NCBI RefSeq assembly: GCF_900106645.1
Contig: NZ_FNMV01000011.1
Span: 92,459-156,458 of the forward strand
Source: Flavobacterium degerlachei
Lineage (GTDB): Bacteria; Bacteroidota; Bacteroidia; Flavobacteriales; Flavobacteriaceae
Length of the DNA: 64,000 bases
Reading direction: 5' to 3'
The position numbers and the translations under genes are program-made. Positions 56,581 to 64,000 of the stretch are shown here, piece by piece (the stretch's first letter is position 1; each line of letters starts with the position of its first letter). The notes below the pieces were generated by a model. It did no database searches, was not told the DNA's origin, and saw nothing but the letters and a program-made list of their open reading frames with translations.

Positions 56581-56589
56581 ACTTTTACC

Positions 56590-56627
56590 AGCTTAAGGAC
56601 AAAATCTCATTGGGATAACCTTAAGCT
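56590..56627. repeat. Inverted repeat between dapB and lepB
   Basis: AGCTTAAGG and CCTTAAGCT are exact complements separated by 20 bases. No T-tract follows, so a terminator is doubtful. Confidence 0.4.
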
Positions 56628-56648
56628 TCAAACCCTAATCACAAAATT

Positions 56649-58223
56649 ATGACACTATATCAATGGTTTGTATTTTTCTTATTTATACAAATAGTTCACT
56701 TTTTAGGAACTTGGAAGCTATATGTAGCTGCAGGAAGAAAAGCTTGGGAAGCTGCAATACCTGTTTATAATGCCATTATTTTAATGAAAATTATTGGGCG
56801 CCCAACTTGGTGGACACTTTTACTATTTATCCCCATCATTAATCTAATTATGTTTCCAGTAATATGGGTAGAAACCTTGAGAAGTTTTGGAAAAAAATCT
56901 AATTTAGATACTTTCTTAGGAATTGCGACTTGCGGACTATACCTATACTATATAAACTATACACAGAAATTAGATTACGTAGCAGACAGAAATTTAAATT
57001 CTGAAAATAAAGCGGCTAGTACACTAAGTTCATTGCTTTTTGCAATCATAGTAGCGACCTTAGTTCATACTTATTTTGTACAGCCTTATACTATTCCAAC
57101 TTCTTCATTAGAAAAATCTTTGTTGATTGGTGACTTCTTATTTGTAAGCAAAATCAATTATGGAGCAAGAGTTCCTATGACAACTATCGCCATGCCAATG
57201 GTACATGATTCAATTCCTTTTGTTAAAACCAAATCTTATCTTAGCTGGCCACAACTACCTTACTTAAGATTGCCCGCAATTGAAGCTATAAATCGGACTG
57301 ATATAGTGGTTTTTAACTGGCCCGTTGATACCGTTCATTATTTCTTTGAACCAAAAGGAACACCTGGAGTAATAAAACCAATAGATAAAAAATCGAATTA
57401 CGTAAAAAGATGCGTTGGGGTACCTGGAGACAGCCTATCTATCAAAGACGGACTTGTATATATCGATGGTAAGCTTTTGCAGTTACCAGAAAGAGCAAAA
57501 CCACAATTTTCATACTCAGTTGCCATAGACGGAACTACACCTATTGATTTTGAATATCTATTAAAGGATCTCGATATCACTGATATGGTTTACTTTAAAG
57601 ATAACGACAAAAAAGACACTTTACTATTTAGAGCATTAACAGCTGCTGGTGCTGCAAGATTAAAAAACGTTCCTGGAATTACAAGCGTAAAACAAGAAAT
57701 ATCACAGGGATATGAAGACGGTATTTTCCCAAATATCAACAAATGGAATAGAGATAATTATGGTCCTATATACATTCCTAAAAAAGGAGCAACTGTAGCA
57801 CTTACAACCGAAACTTTGCCTTTTTACAGTAGAATTATCACTGACTACGAAATGAATGATGACGGCAAAAAAAACGACCTAAAAGTTACAGGTAATGAAA
57901 TTAGACTTAATGGTAAAGTTGTAAAAGACTACACCTTTAAACAAAATTATTACTGGATGATGGGAGACAACCGTCATAACTCTGAAGATAGTCGCTATTG
58001 GGGTTACGTACCTGAAAATCACATTGTAGGTAAACCAGTATTTATCTGGATGAGTTGGGACACTAACGGAAAAGGATTAAATAAAGTACGTTGGGATAGA
58101 GTATTTACAACTGTAAGCGGAGAAGGACAGCCACAGTCCTATTTCAAATACTTCTTAATTTTCCTTGCAGCTTATTTTTTCGGTGAGTATTTATACAAAA
58201 AAAGTAGAGCGAAAAAAGGGTAA
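56649..58223 (+). CDS. lepB: Signal peptidase I LepB, long Bacteroidetes form
   Basis: 524 residues, much longer than the typical 250-325. The N-terminus has several hydrophobic segments (about 5-22, 55-75 and 125-145). The catalytic Ser153 lies in PYTIPTSSLEKSLLIGDF and the general-base Lys253 in NYVKRCVGVPGDS. A large periplasmic insertion follows, and GDNRHNSEDSRYWGYVP marks the C-terminal conserved box. A last hydrophobic segment (FLIFLAAYFFGEYLY) precedes a basic tail. It removes signal peptides from exported proteins, including the T9SS proteins here. Confidence 0.95.
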   Translation: MTLYQWFVFFLFIQIVHFLGTWKLYVAAGRKAWEAAIPVYNAIILMKIIGRPTWWTLLLFIPIINLIMFPVIWVETLRSFGKKSNLDTFLGIATCGLYLYYINYTQKLDYVADRNLNSENKAASTLSSLLFAIIVATLVHTYFVQPYTIPTSSLEKSLLIGDFLFVSKINYGARVPMTTIAMPMVHDSIPFVKTKSYLSWPQLPYLRLPAIEAINRTDIVVFNWPVDTVHYFFEPKGTPGVIKPIDKKSNYVKRCVGVPGDSLSIKDGLVYIDGKLLQLPERAKPQFSYSVAIDGTTPIDFEYLLKDLDITDMVYFKDNDKKDTLLFRALTAAGAARLKNVPGITSVKQEISQGYEDGIFPNINKWNRDNYGPIYIPKKGATVALTTETLPFYSRIITDYEMNDDGKKNDLKVTGNEIRLNGKVVKDYTFKQNYYWMMGDNRHNSEDSRYWGYVPENHIVGKPVFIWMSWDTNGKGLNKVRWDRVFTTVSGEGQPQSYFKYFLIFLAAYFFGEYLYKKSRAKKG

Positions 58224-58230
58224 TCAAAAT

Positions 58231-58277
58231 GTTTAAAGTTTAAGGTTTAAAGTTAGCCGCAACCTTAAACTTTAAAC
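58231..58277. repeat. Heptamer-built inverted repeat between lepB and wbqC
   Basis: A perfect 17-bp inverted repeat (58231-58247 and 58261-58277) made of repeated TTTAAAG/CTTTAAA heptamers, with a 13-base loop. The right arm continues with another TTTAAAC. It may work as a terminator-like hairpin or be a mobile intergenic repeat. Confidence 0.6.
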
Positions 58278-58295
58278 TTTAAACAAATTAAACTA

Positions 58296-58913
58296 ATGAA
58301 TACTTTACTACAGCCAACCTATTTCCCCTCGATTAGCCACTTTGCAGCCATGCTACAGTCAGAAAAAATCACCTTTGAAGTAGAGGATAATTTTCAGAAA
58401 CAAACCAATCGTAATAGAGCTTATATCTATAGTCCAAATGGACTTCAGCTTTTGAATATTCCAATTAAACACGCAAAGGGAGCACATCAGAAAACGAAGG
58501 ACCTTCAGATAGATTCAGATTTTGATTGGCAAAAACAACACTACAAATCACTGGAAACGGCATATAGAAGCTCGCCTTTTTTCGAATTTTTTGAAGATGA
58601 CATTCGTCCTTTTTTTGAAAAAAAACATAAGTTTCTATTGGACTTAAATTTTGAAACCTTAGACATAGTAAATAAATGTTTAAGAATAAAATTAGACTAT
58701 ACTAATACTACAGAATACATACAAGATATTGACGCCACCCTTACTTCCGATTTTAGATATCTCGTAGATGGTAAAAAAGACACTTCCTCATTTGAAAGAT
58801 ACATACAAGTATTTGAAGATAAACATGGTTTTATTAATAACCTAAGCGTGCTTGACTTACTGTTTAATGAAGGAAAATTCACCGTTGATTATCTAAAAAA
58901 CCAACGAATTTAA
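58296..58913 (+). CDS. WbqC-family protein
   Basis: 205 residues. The family hallmark is at the N-terminus (LLQPTYFPSISHFAAMLQSE), and the middle shows QTNRNRAYIYSPNGLQLLNI and DWQKQHYKSLETAYRSSPFF, both conserved in WbqC-like proteins. The family is linked to polysaccharide or lipid modification in some organisms, with no settled biochemical role. It ends 17 bases before the convergent EEP gene. Confidence 0.88.
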   Translation: MNTLLQPTYFPSISHFAAMLQSEKITFEVEDNFQKQTNRNRAYIYSPNGLQLLNIPIKHAKGAHQKTKDLQIDSDFDWQKQHYKSLETAYRSSPFFEFFEDDIRPFFEKKHKFLLDLNFETLDIVNKCLRIKLDYTNTTEYIQDIDATLTSDFRYLVDGKKDTSSFERYIQVFEDKHGFINNLSVLDLLFNEGKFTVDYLKNQRI

Positions 58914-58930
58914 TACTTTCAAACAACTTA

Positions 58931-59977
58931 TTATTCTAATGACATTTTTGCCATAATAGGATAATGATCTGAATTTTCGAAGTTAGAAAAACTTTCAAAT
59001 TTTTTGACAGTCATCTTTTCATCTGCAAAAATATAGTCAATCCTTGTTGGGTAGTACTTAAATTTATAAGTCTCTCCAAAACCTTTACCAGCTTCTTCAA
59101 AACTGTCTTTAAGAGTACCTTTTATATTTCTATATACATAAGAAAACGCACTGTTATTCATGTCCCCGCAAATTATGACTGGGTACTCACATTTTTTCTT
59201 ATGCTCTTTAAATATCTCTGCTTGCTGTTGCTGCTGTTTAAAAGCTTTACTGATTCTAATAAGTAACATCTGAGATTTGTCCTTATTGATAACATCTATA
59301 TTTTCAGATATCTCATTAACATCTGGGGTGATTTTTATGGACTGCAAATGCATATTATAAACCCTGATAATGTCCTTTCCTTTCTTAATGTCAGCATAAA
59401 TCACATTGTTGTTGGAGCTTGGAAACACAATATTTCCTTGACTAATAATTGGAAATTTAGAGAATATCGCTTGACCAGTCTTAATTTTGTTCCCCTCCAT
59501 CAATATATATTTATGGCGATATATTTTCAAGTCGATAACAGTTGATGAAGAAAATTCTTGAATACATAAAATATCTGGATTTTTATCATTGATGAAACCA
59601 AGAATAACTCCCGGCACATCCTCTTTGTCCAACCATTTAAACAAATTAAATAGTCGAACATTATAACTCATCACAACAAAATCTTTATCATCCTCTGGAT
59701 ACTCTTTTGACGAAAATTTATAAAACTTATTGATAAAAGTAATCCCCATCAAAAGCACCAATCCTGATAAGAACATCCGTTTTTTGAATTGAATAGCCCA
59801 ATACAAAAAGAACAAACCGTTTAATAGAAAAAATACTGGCATAAATAATGTCAGAACAGATAATATCGGAAATATTTTAGGTGCCAAAAAAGGCAAAACA
59901 TAAGCAACAAACGTAACTATTATAAGAACAACGTTCAAACTAAACATCCCTCTGTTGAACCATGAAAGTTTTTTCAT
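58931..59977 (-). CDS. Endonuclease/exonuclease/phosphatase-family membrane protein
   Basis: 348 residues. Two or three hydrophobic segments occupy the first 90 residues. The EEP domain follows: VMSYNVRLFN, DILCIQEF, VYNMHLQS, VIICGDMNNSAFS, TRIDYIFAD and SDHYPIMAKM, giving an intact catalytic set (Glu, Asp-x-Asn, Asp-His). The family cleaves phosphodiesters or phosphoesters; the substrate is not predictable. It is last of four genes on the minus strand (mutL-rhomboid-rhomboid-EEP). Confidence 0.9.
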   Translation of the reverse strand: MKKLSWFNRGMFSLNVVLIIVTFVAYVLPFLAPKIFPILSVLTLFMPVFFLLNGLFFLYWAIQFKKRMFLSGLVLLMGITFINKFYKFSSKEYPEDDKDFVVMSYNVRLFNLFKWLDKEDVPGVILGFINDKNPDILCIQEFSSSTVIDLKIYRHKYILMEGNKIKTGQAIFSKFPIISQGNIVFPSSNNNVIYADIKKGKDIIRVYNMHLQSIKITPDVNEISENIDVINKDKSQMLLIRISKAFKQQQQQAEIFKEHKKKCEYPVIICGDMNNSAFSYVYRNIKGTLKDSFEEAGKGFGETYKFKYYPTRIDYIFADEKMTVKKFESFSNFENSDHYPIMAKMSLE

Positions 59978-60051
59978 ATTGTTTTTTATTCAGTTAAAAC
60001 ACTAATGCTTATCTACTTTTTAAACTATCAGAATCGATTGATTACTAGTTT

Positions 60052-60918
60052 TTATTTACCGGCTTTGAACAAAAATTCTTTTTCAGTTTTGCTCAAACTA
60101 TCATATCCAGACTTACTTATTTTGTCTAAAATCTCATCGATTTGTTGCTGTGCCTTATCTTTTGTTATAATTTTAGAAGCTCTTTTTTCTACCGGTTTCC
60201 TACTGTAATTTTTATGCACTTTTTTGAAAGGAGTCGATGCTGGTTTCTTAAACGAACTTGCAAAAAACGCAATAACCCAAGAAACGATTTTACTCAAGTC
60301 AGTCCCGTTTTGCAATAACTTAATATAAACAAATCCAAATAATGCACCTGATATATGGGATATATGTCCACCAGTGTTGTCTAAACGAAACTGCATTAAG
60401 TCAAGGATAAGAATTACTGCAGTAATGTGCCATAATTTCACATTTCCAATAAGCAATAGTCTCACATTCATTAGAGGCTGATATGTCGTAACCGCTACCA
60501 ATATCCCCATAATTGCAGCCGAAGCCCCCACAATTGATGCACTTAAATTTAAAATATAATACCCTCCTACAAATGCAATACCAGCAAATATCGCACTCAA
60601 AATATACAAGCCCAAAAACTGCTTTTGTGTAAAAAAAGTTAAAAAGTAAGAGCTGGCAAAATTGAGAATTACCATATTAAAAAGCAAATGAAAAAAACCA
60701 TCATGAAAAAATGAGTACGTCAAGAACGTCCAGGGTTTTATAATGAAATTTGAAGGTTCCGTAGACAGAGCAACCCAAGTTGGAAAACTAAACGACCCCA
60801 CACTAAATTGATAGAAAAAAACCAATGAAACTAGAAAACAACCTACATTCCAAAAGATCAGTCTATGAGCAATGCCTCCTAATTTGTATTGTGATTTTAA
60901 GTCGTCTAAAATATTCAT
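60052..60918 (-). CDS. Rhomboid-family intramembrane protease with DUF6576 tail
   Basis: 288 residues. Six or so transmembrane segments; the catalytic serine is in GASAAIMGILVAV and the histidine in HISHISGALFGF. The motif is GASA rather than the usual GASG. HxxxN-type residues are in FHDGFFHLLFNMVIL. The cytoplasmic C-terminus (about 220-288) is basic and ends in a small helical domain (LDKISKSGYDSLSKTEKEFL), the DUF6576 type. It is adjacent to another rhomboid gene. Confidence 0.92.
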   Translation of the reverse strand: MNILDDLKSQYKLGGIAHRLIFWNVGCFLVSLVFFYQFSVGSFSFPTWVALSTEPSNFIIKPWTFLTYSFFHDGFFHLLFNMVILNFASSYFLTFFTQKQFLGLYILSAIFAGIAFVGGYYILNLSASIVGASAAIMGILVAVTTYQPLMNVRLLLIGNVKLWHITAVILILDLMQFRLDNTGGHISHISGALFGFVYIKLLQNGTDLSKIVSWVIAFFASSFKKPASTPFKKVHKNYSRKPVEKRASKIITKDKAQQQIDEILDKISKSGYDSLSKTEKEFLFKAGK

Positions 60919-60961
60919 ATCTTGAGTTTAGAATTTGTTCTAAATATATTTCTAATTGTCC

Positions 60962-61708
60962 TTAATTCCAACGGTTATCATTGAACTGGTTTTTTTTCCA
61001 GTACCACATAATCAAAAATCCAAATAACGCCCCACCTACGTGAGCAAAATGGGCAATACCTCCACCACCAAAAATAGATTGACCAGATATCCCTAAATAC
61101 AAATCCACTAATACCAAACCAGGTACAAAATACTTAGCTTTAATAGGCACTGGTATAAACATTAGAGCCAATTCAGCATTAGGAAACATAAATGCAAATG
61201 CAACGATAACACCATAAATAGCACCCGAAGCTCCTACTACCGTCCCTAAATAAGCACTTGTAAAATCTTGGAATTGAGAAACAGTCATAATTTCCTGCCA
61301 CTGTGTATTGATTTTACCTTCATTTAAAATTTGTAAAACCTCCGCTTTTGGAAATCCATTTGCAACAAGAGTATTCATCCCTTCAACGAAATAATAATAG
61401 TTTATTCCCGTATGAAGTAAGGCAGCACCTAAACCACACGAAATATAAAAGAATAAAAACTTCTTGCTTCCCCAAATACTTTCCAAAGCTGATCCAAATG
61501 AATACAAAGCGAACATATTGAAAAAGATATGCATATAACCTCCATGCATAAACATGTGCGTAATAGGCTGCCAATATTGAAAATTAGTGTTTTCTGGAAA
61601 AAACATGGCCAATAATGCATAAGCACCATCTCCAACTATTTGAGTTCCTATAAAAAATAGGATATTAATTATAATTAACTGTTTTACCGTTTCGGTTACG
61701 TTTCTCAT
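60962..61708 (-). CDS. Rhomboid-family intramembrane serine protease
   Basis: 248 residues. THMFMHGGYMHIFFNMFALY carries the conserved His and Asn, GASGAIYGVIVAFAF the catalytic Ser, and HFAHVGGALFGFLI the catalytic His, so the site is complete. Six transmembrane segments are predicted. Its start overlaps the mutL stop by four bases (ATGA), so it is translationally coupled to mutL. Substrates are unknown. Confidence 0.94.
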   Translation of the reverse strand: MRNVTETVKQLIIINILFFIGTQIVGDGAYALLAMFFPENTNFQYWQPITHMFMHGGYMHIFFNMFALYSFGSALESIWGSKKFLFFYISCGLGAALLHTGINYYYFVEGMNTLVANGFPKAEVLQILNEGKINTQWQEIMTVSQFQDFTSAYLGTVVGASGAIYGVIVAFAFMFPNAELALMFIPVPIKAKYFVPGLVLVDLYLGISGQSIFGGGGIAHFAHVGGALFGFLIMWYWKKNQFNDNRWN

Positions 61709-63564
61709 ATTGCGAATTTTTTATCTAAATCTTCCACACGCATGGTGATGAAAGTGGGTTTTTGAAAAGGGGAAACATTAGGCTCCTTACAGGCAAAAAG
61801 GCCATTTACCAAGTTTTCCTGTTCTTTTACTGTTAAAGGTGTTCCTGTTTTTACAGCCAAACTCTTGGCCATAGATTTTGCAATTGAATCATTTTGACTA
61901 AAACTACTTTCGGGAATACCGTCCTGCAAATCACTCAATAACTGTTCCAACACTAGGGAAACTTCACTTTCGGTCACATTTACCGGAATTCCTGAAATAA
62001 CAATATGGTCTTTTTTCGTTTCTTCAAAAACAAAACCAGTATTAATTAGTGAAAGTTTCAACTCTTCAATAAGTTCCATTTCAACAGAGGAAAAGAACAA
62101 ATCAAGGGGGAATAATAATTGCTGGCTTGAAGCCTGATTAACGGTCATGTTGATTAAAAATTGCTCATACAAAACCCGTTGATGTGCCCGTTGCTGATCC
62201 ACAATAACCATTCCTGATTTTATCGAGGAAACAATATATTTTTTGTGGATTTGATAAGCGCTATGAACGGTTTGCTCGACTTCTCCATCATTAAACAAAG
62301 AACCAGTAACCTCTTCGCTTTCGAACGAAAAATCAGCGCTACCAGTAGTGCATTCAGCATCCTGTTTCAATCCAACATACAAACTCTCCCAATTAGCAGT
62401 AGGCTCCGCCTTCTTATAACCTGAACCTGAAGAATAATGTTTATTTACTTTATCATCAGAAAAAGGATTAAAACTACCGTCAACCTGGATTGTGGGCGTC
62501 GCTCCTTTTAAATCTTTATAGTGATAAGGTGTATCTAAATTTGAATCTCGATCAAAGTCCAAAACGGGTGCTACATTAAACTGACCCAAACTATGCTTGA
62601 TAGAAGCTCTTAAAATGGCATATAAAGCATGCTCATCGTCAAATTTGATCTCCGTTTTAGTAGGGTGTATATTAATATCAATTGTATTTGGCGGTACAGT
62701 CAAATATAAAAAATAACTCGGTTGTGCGCCGTCTTTCAAAATACCGTCATAAGCTGCCATCACGGCATGATGCAAATAACCACTTTTTATATAACGGTCA
62801 TTAACAAAGAAAAACTGTTCTCCTCGACTTTTCTTAGCAAATTCCGGCTTACTAACAAAACCCTCAATAGTTACTATTTCAGTTTCTTCTTGTACTGGCA
62901 CCAATTTTTGATTGGTTTTACCAGAAAATATATTAACAATACGTTGCCTCAAACTAGAACCCGGCAAATTGAACATTTCGCTGCCGTTATGATAAAAAGT
63001 AAAGTAAATATTGGGATGTGCCAAAGCCACACGTTGAAACTCATCAACTATATGACGAAATTCAACCGTATCCGACTTTAAGAAATTTCGACGAGCTGGA
63101 ATATTAAAAAATAAATTTTTGACTGCAAAAGAGGTTCCTTTAGGTAAAACAGCTACTTCCTGCGACACAAACTTACTTCCCTCAACGATAATTTGAGTAC
63201 CAAGTTCTTCTTGATCCTGCTTAGTTTTCATTTCCACATGAGCGATCGCAGCAATTGAAGCCAATGCCTCCCCACGAAAACCTTTGGTATGCAAAGAAAA
63301 CAAATCCTCGGCCTTACGGATTTTAGATGTCGCATGACGTTCAAAACATAGGCGAGCATCAGTAACACTCATTCCTAAACCATTATCTACAACCTGAACC
63401 AGTGCTTTTCCGGCATCTTTTATAATTAATTTAATATCCGTTGACCTTGCATCAACGGCATTTTCAAGTAATTCTTTGACAACTGAAGCCGGTCTTTGTA
63501 CGACTTCTCCAGCAGCAATTTGGTTGGCAACATGATCAGGAAGTAATTGAATTATACTCGACAT
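61705..63564 (-). CDS. mutL: DNA mismatch repair protein MutL
   Basis: 619 residues from the chosen start. The GHKL ATPase motifs are intact: IAAGEVVQRPASVVKELLEN, VDNGLGM, and HATSKIRKAEDLFSLHTKGF followed by RGEALASI. The DNA-binding middle contains DINIHPTKTEIKFDD. The C-terminal dimerisation domain has VIVDQQRAHQRVLYEQ (in place of the endonuclease DQHAAHERI) and ends ACKEPNVSPFQKPTF. An in-frame ATG at 63606 would add 14 residues, but it overlaps the -7 box, so 63564 (MSSIIQLLP) is preferred. It heads the mutL-rhomboid-rhomboid-EEP operon. Confidence 0.95.
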   Translation of the reverse strand: MSSIIQLLPDHVANQIAAGEVVQRPASVVKELLENAVDARSTDIKLIIKDAGKALVQVVDNGLGMSVTDARLCFERHATSKIRKAEDLFSLHTKGFRGEALASIAAIAHVEMKTKQDQEELGTQIIVEGSKFVSQEVAVLPKGTSFAVKNLFFNIPARRNFLKSDTVEFRHIVDEFQRVALAHPNIYFTFYHNGSEMFNLPGSSLRQRIVNIFSGKTNQKLVPVQEETEIVTIEGFVSKPEFAKKSRGEQFFFVNDRYIKSGYLHHAVMAAYDGILKDGAQPSYFLYLTVPPNTIDINIHPTKTEIKFDDEHALYAILRASIKHSLGQFNVAPVLDFDRDSNLDTPYHYKDLKGATPTIQVDGSFNPFSDDKVNKHYSSGSGYKKAEPTANWESLYVGLKQDAECTTGSADFSFESEEVTGSLFNDGEVEQTVHSAYQIHKKYIVSSIKSGMVIVDQQRAHQRVLYEQFLINMTVNQASSQQLLFPLDLFFSSVEMELIEELKLSLINTGFVFEETKKDHIVISGIPVNVTESEVSLVLEQLLSDLQDGIPESSFSQNDSIAKSMAKSLAVKTGTPLTVKEQENLVNGLFACKEPNVSPFQKPTFITMRVEDLDKKFAI

Positions 63565-63605
63565 TAAAAGAAATATTTTTAAAATTTTTAAAAAGCAAAA
63601 GTGCA

Positions 63606-63613
63606 CAAATTTA
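63606..63613 (-). promoter_or_regulatory. -7 box of mutL
   Basis: Minus-strand TAAATTTG (63613-63606) fits TANNTTTG, 42 bases before the preferred mutL start. Transcription would begin inside the longer reading frame, which rules against that frame's first ATG. Confidence 0.55.
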
Positions 63614-63945
63614 ATGAAATTCTATTGGGTTTTATTATTAATACAATTTAAAAAAATAAAAAAGCACCAACCAAATTCATTGAAATTTCCACCAATTAAA
63701 TACAGTTACAGAACGCCCTGCCTTGTCCTTTAGATTGCCCTATAAAAGCATCCATTTTCTATACTTATGAATACCATCGCTAAAAACAATAAGAATTAAA
63801 ACTTGTTTATTTAGAAACTAATACACCTTGGTAGAGCTACATAAACTACGCTTTTCAAAATAGTAATGTTTAGCTACCTAATAAAAAAACCTATTCCACT
63901 TTTATGAGGGCACTGAAAAAGTCTTTTTAGGAATTAATTGTTAAT
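63614..63945. other. Noncoding gap upstream of mutL
   Basis: No coding frame, RNA gene or notable repeat is seen in these 332 bases. Confidence 0.4.
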
Positions 63946-63984
63946 AAAAAGGAGTAGAAAACTATAGTTTTTTGCTCCTTTTTT
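63946..63984. terminator. Terminator-like hairpin at the window edge
   Basis: The arms AAAAAGGAGTAGAAAACT and AGTTTTTTGCTCCTTTTT pair with two mismatches across a very short loop and end in T's. It probably closes a minus-strand gene lying to the right of the window. Confidence 0.6.
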
Positions 63985-64000
63985 CGTATTTTTAATGGTA

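Noticed and set aside
63565..63606. MutL N-terminal extension
   Set aside because: The first ATG overlaps a good -7 box and the extra 14 residues are not family-like.

Overview
The window reads as a chromosome segment from a Flavobacterium-like member of the Bacteroidetes. The evidence is the low GC content, TANNTTTG-type -7 promoter boxes, very large type IX secretion (T9SS) proteins, and the gene order parA-parB-DUF5683-dapB-lepB-wbqC facing mutL-rhomboid-rhomboid-EEP, which is familiar from flavobacteria.

Positions 1-17293 form a genomic island. Its right edge is marked by two copies of the 3' part of a tRNA-Met(CAT) gene (about 14779-14821 and 17249-17293) with no 5' half beside them, as expected for tandem integration at a tRNA gene whose intact copy lies outside the window. 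From left to right the island holds: the C-terminal part of an SMC/ABC-like ATPase; hsdS; a three-gene cassette (MBL hydrolase, membrane patatin, MBL hydrolase); hsdM with an in-frame TAA stop; two phospholipase-D-fold proteins plus a remnant of a third; a replication or maintenance module (10-bp repeats, excisionase-type HTH protein, RHH-like protein, RepA-like ATPase, toprim protein); an AbiE toxin-antitoxin pair; and, between the two tRNA fragments, a three-gene HipB-HipS-HipT-like module. The cargo looks like stacked anti-phage and stability functions. The MBL-patatin-MBL trio inside the type I restriction operon is the best candidate here for an uncharacterised system.

Positions 17838-46447 hold three same-strand genes for giant secreted proteins of 1515, 3837 and 3897 residues. 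They share a LamG-containing C-terminal half ending in a type A T9SS sorting domain. The two larger ones carry long arrays of nearly identical Ig/HYR-like repeats, some arranged as higher-order repeats, which suggests recent internal duplication.

Positions 46572-52947 carry a small Cys/Lys-rich secreted protein, a DUF4442 protein, and an envelope-stress-type group (DUF4870, PadR regulator, PspC protein, two GIN-domain adhesin-like proteins), followed by trxB on the minus strand. A tRNA-Pro(TGG) follows at 53079-53153. Positions 53601-63564 are core housekeeping genes: chromosome partitioning (parA, parB), lysine and peptidoglycan precursor synthesis (dapB), signal peptidase (lepB), a WbqC protein, and the convergent mutL-rhomboid-rhomboid-EEP operon. 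All functions are assigned from motifs read by eye; no database search was possible.
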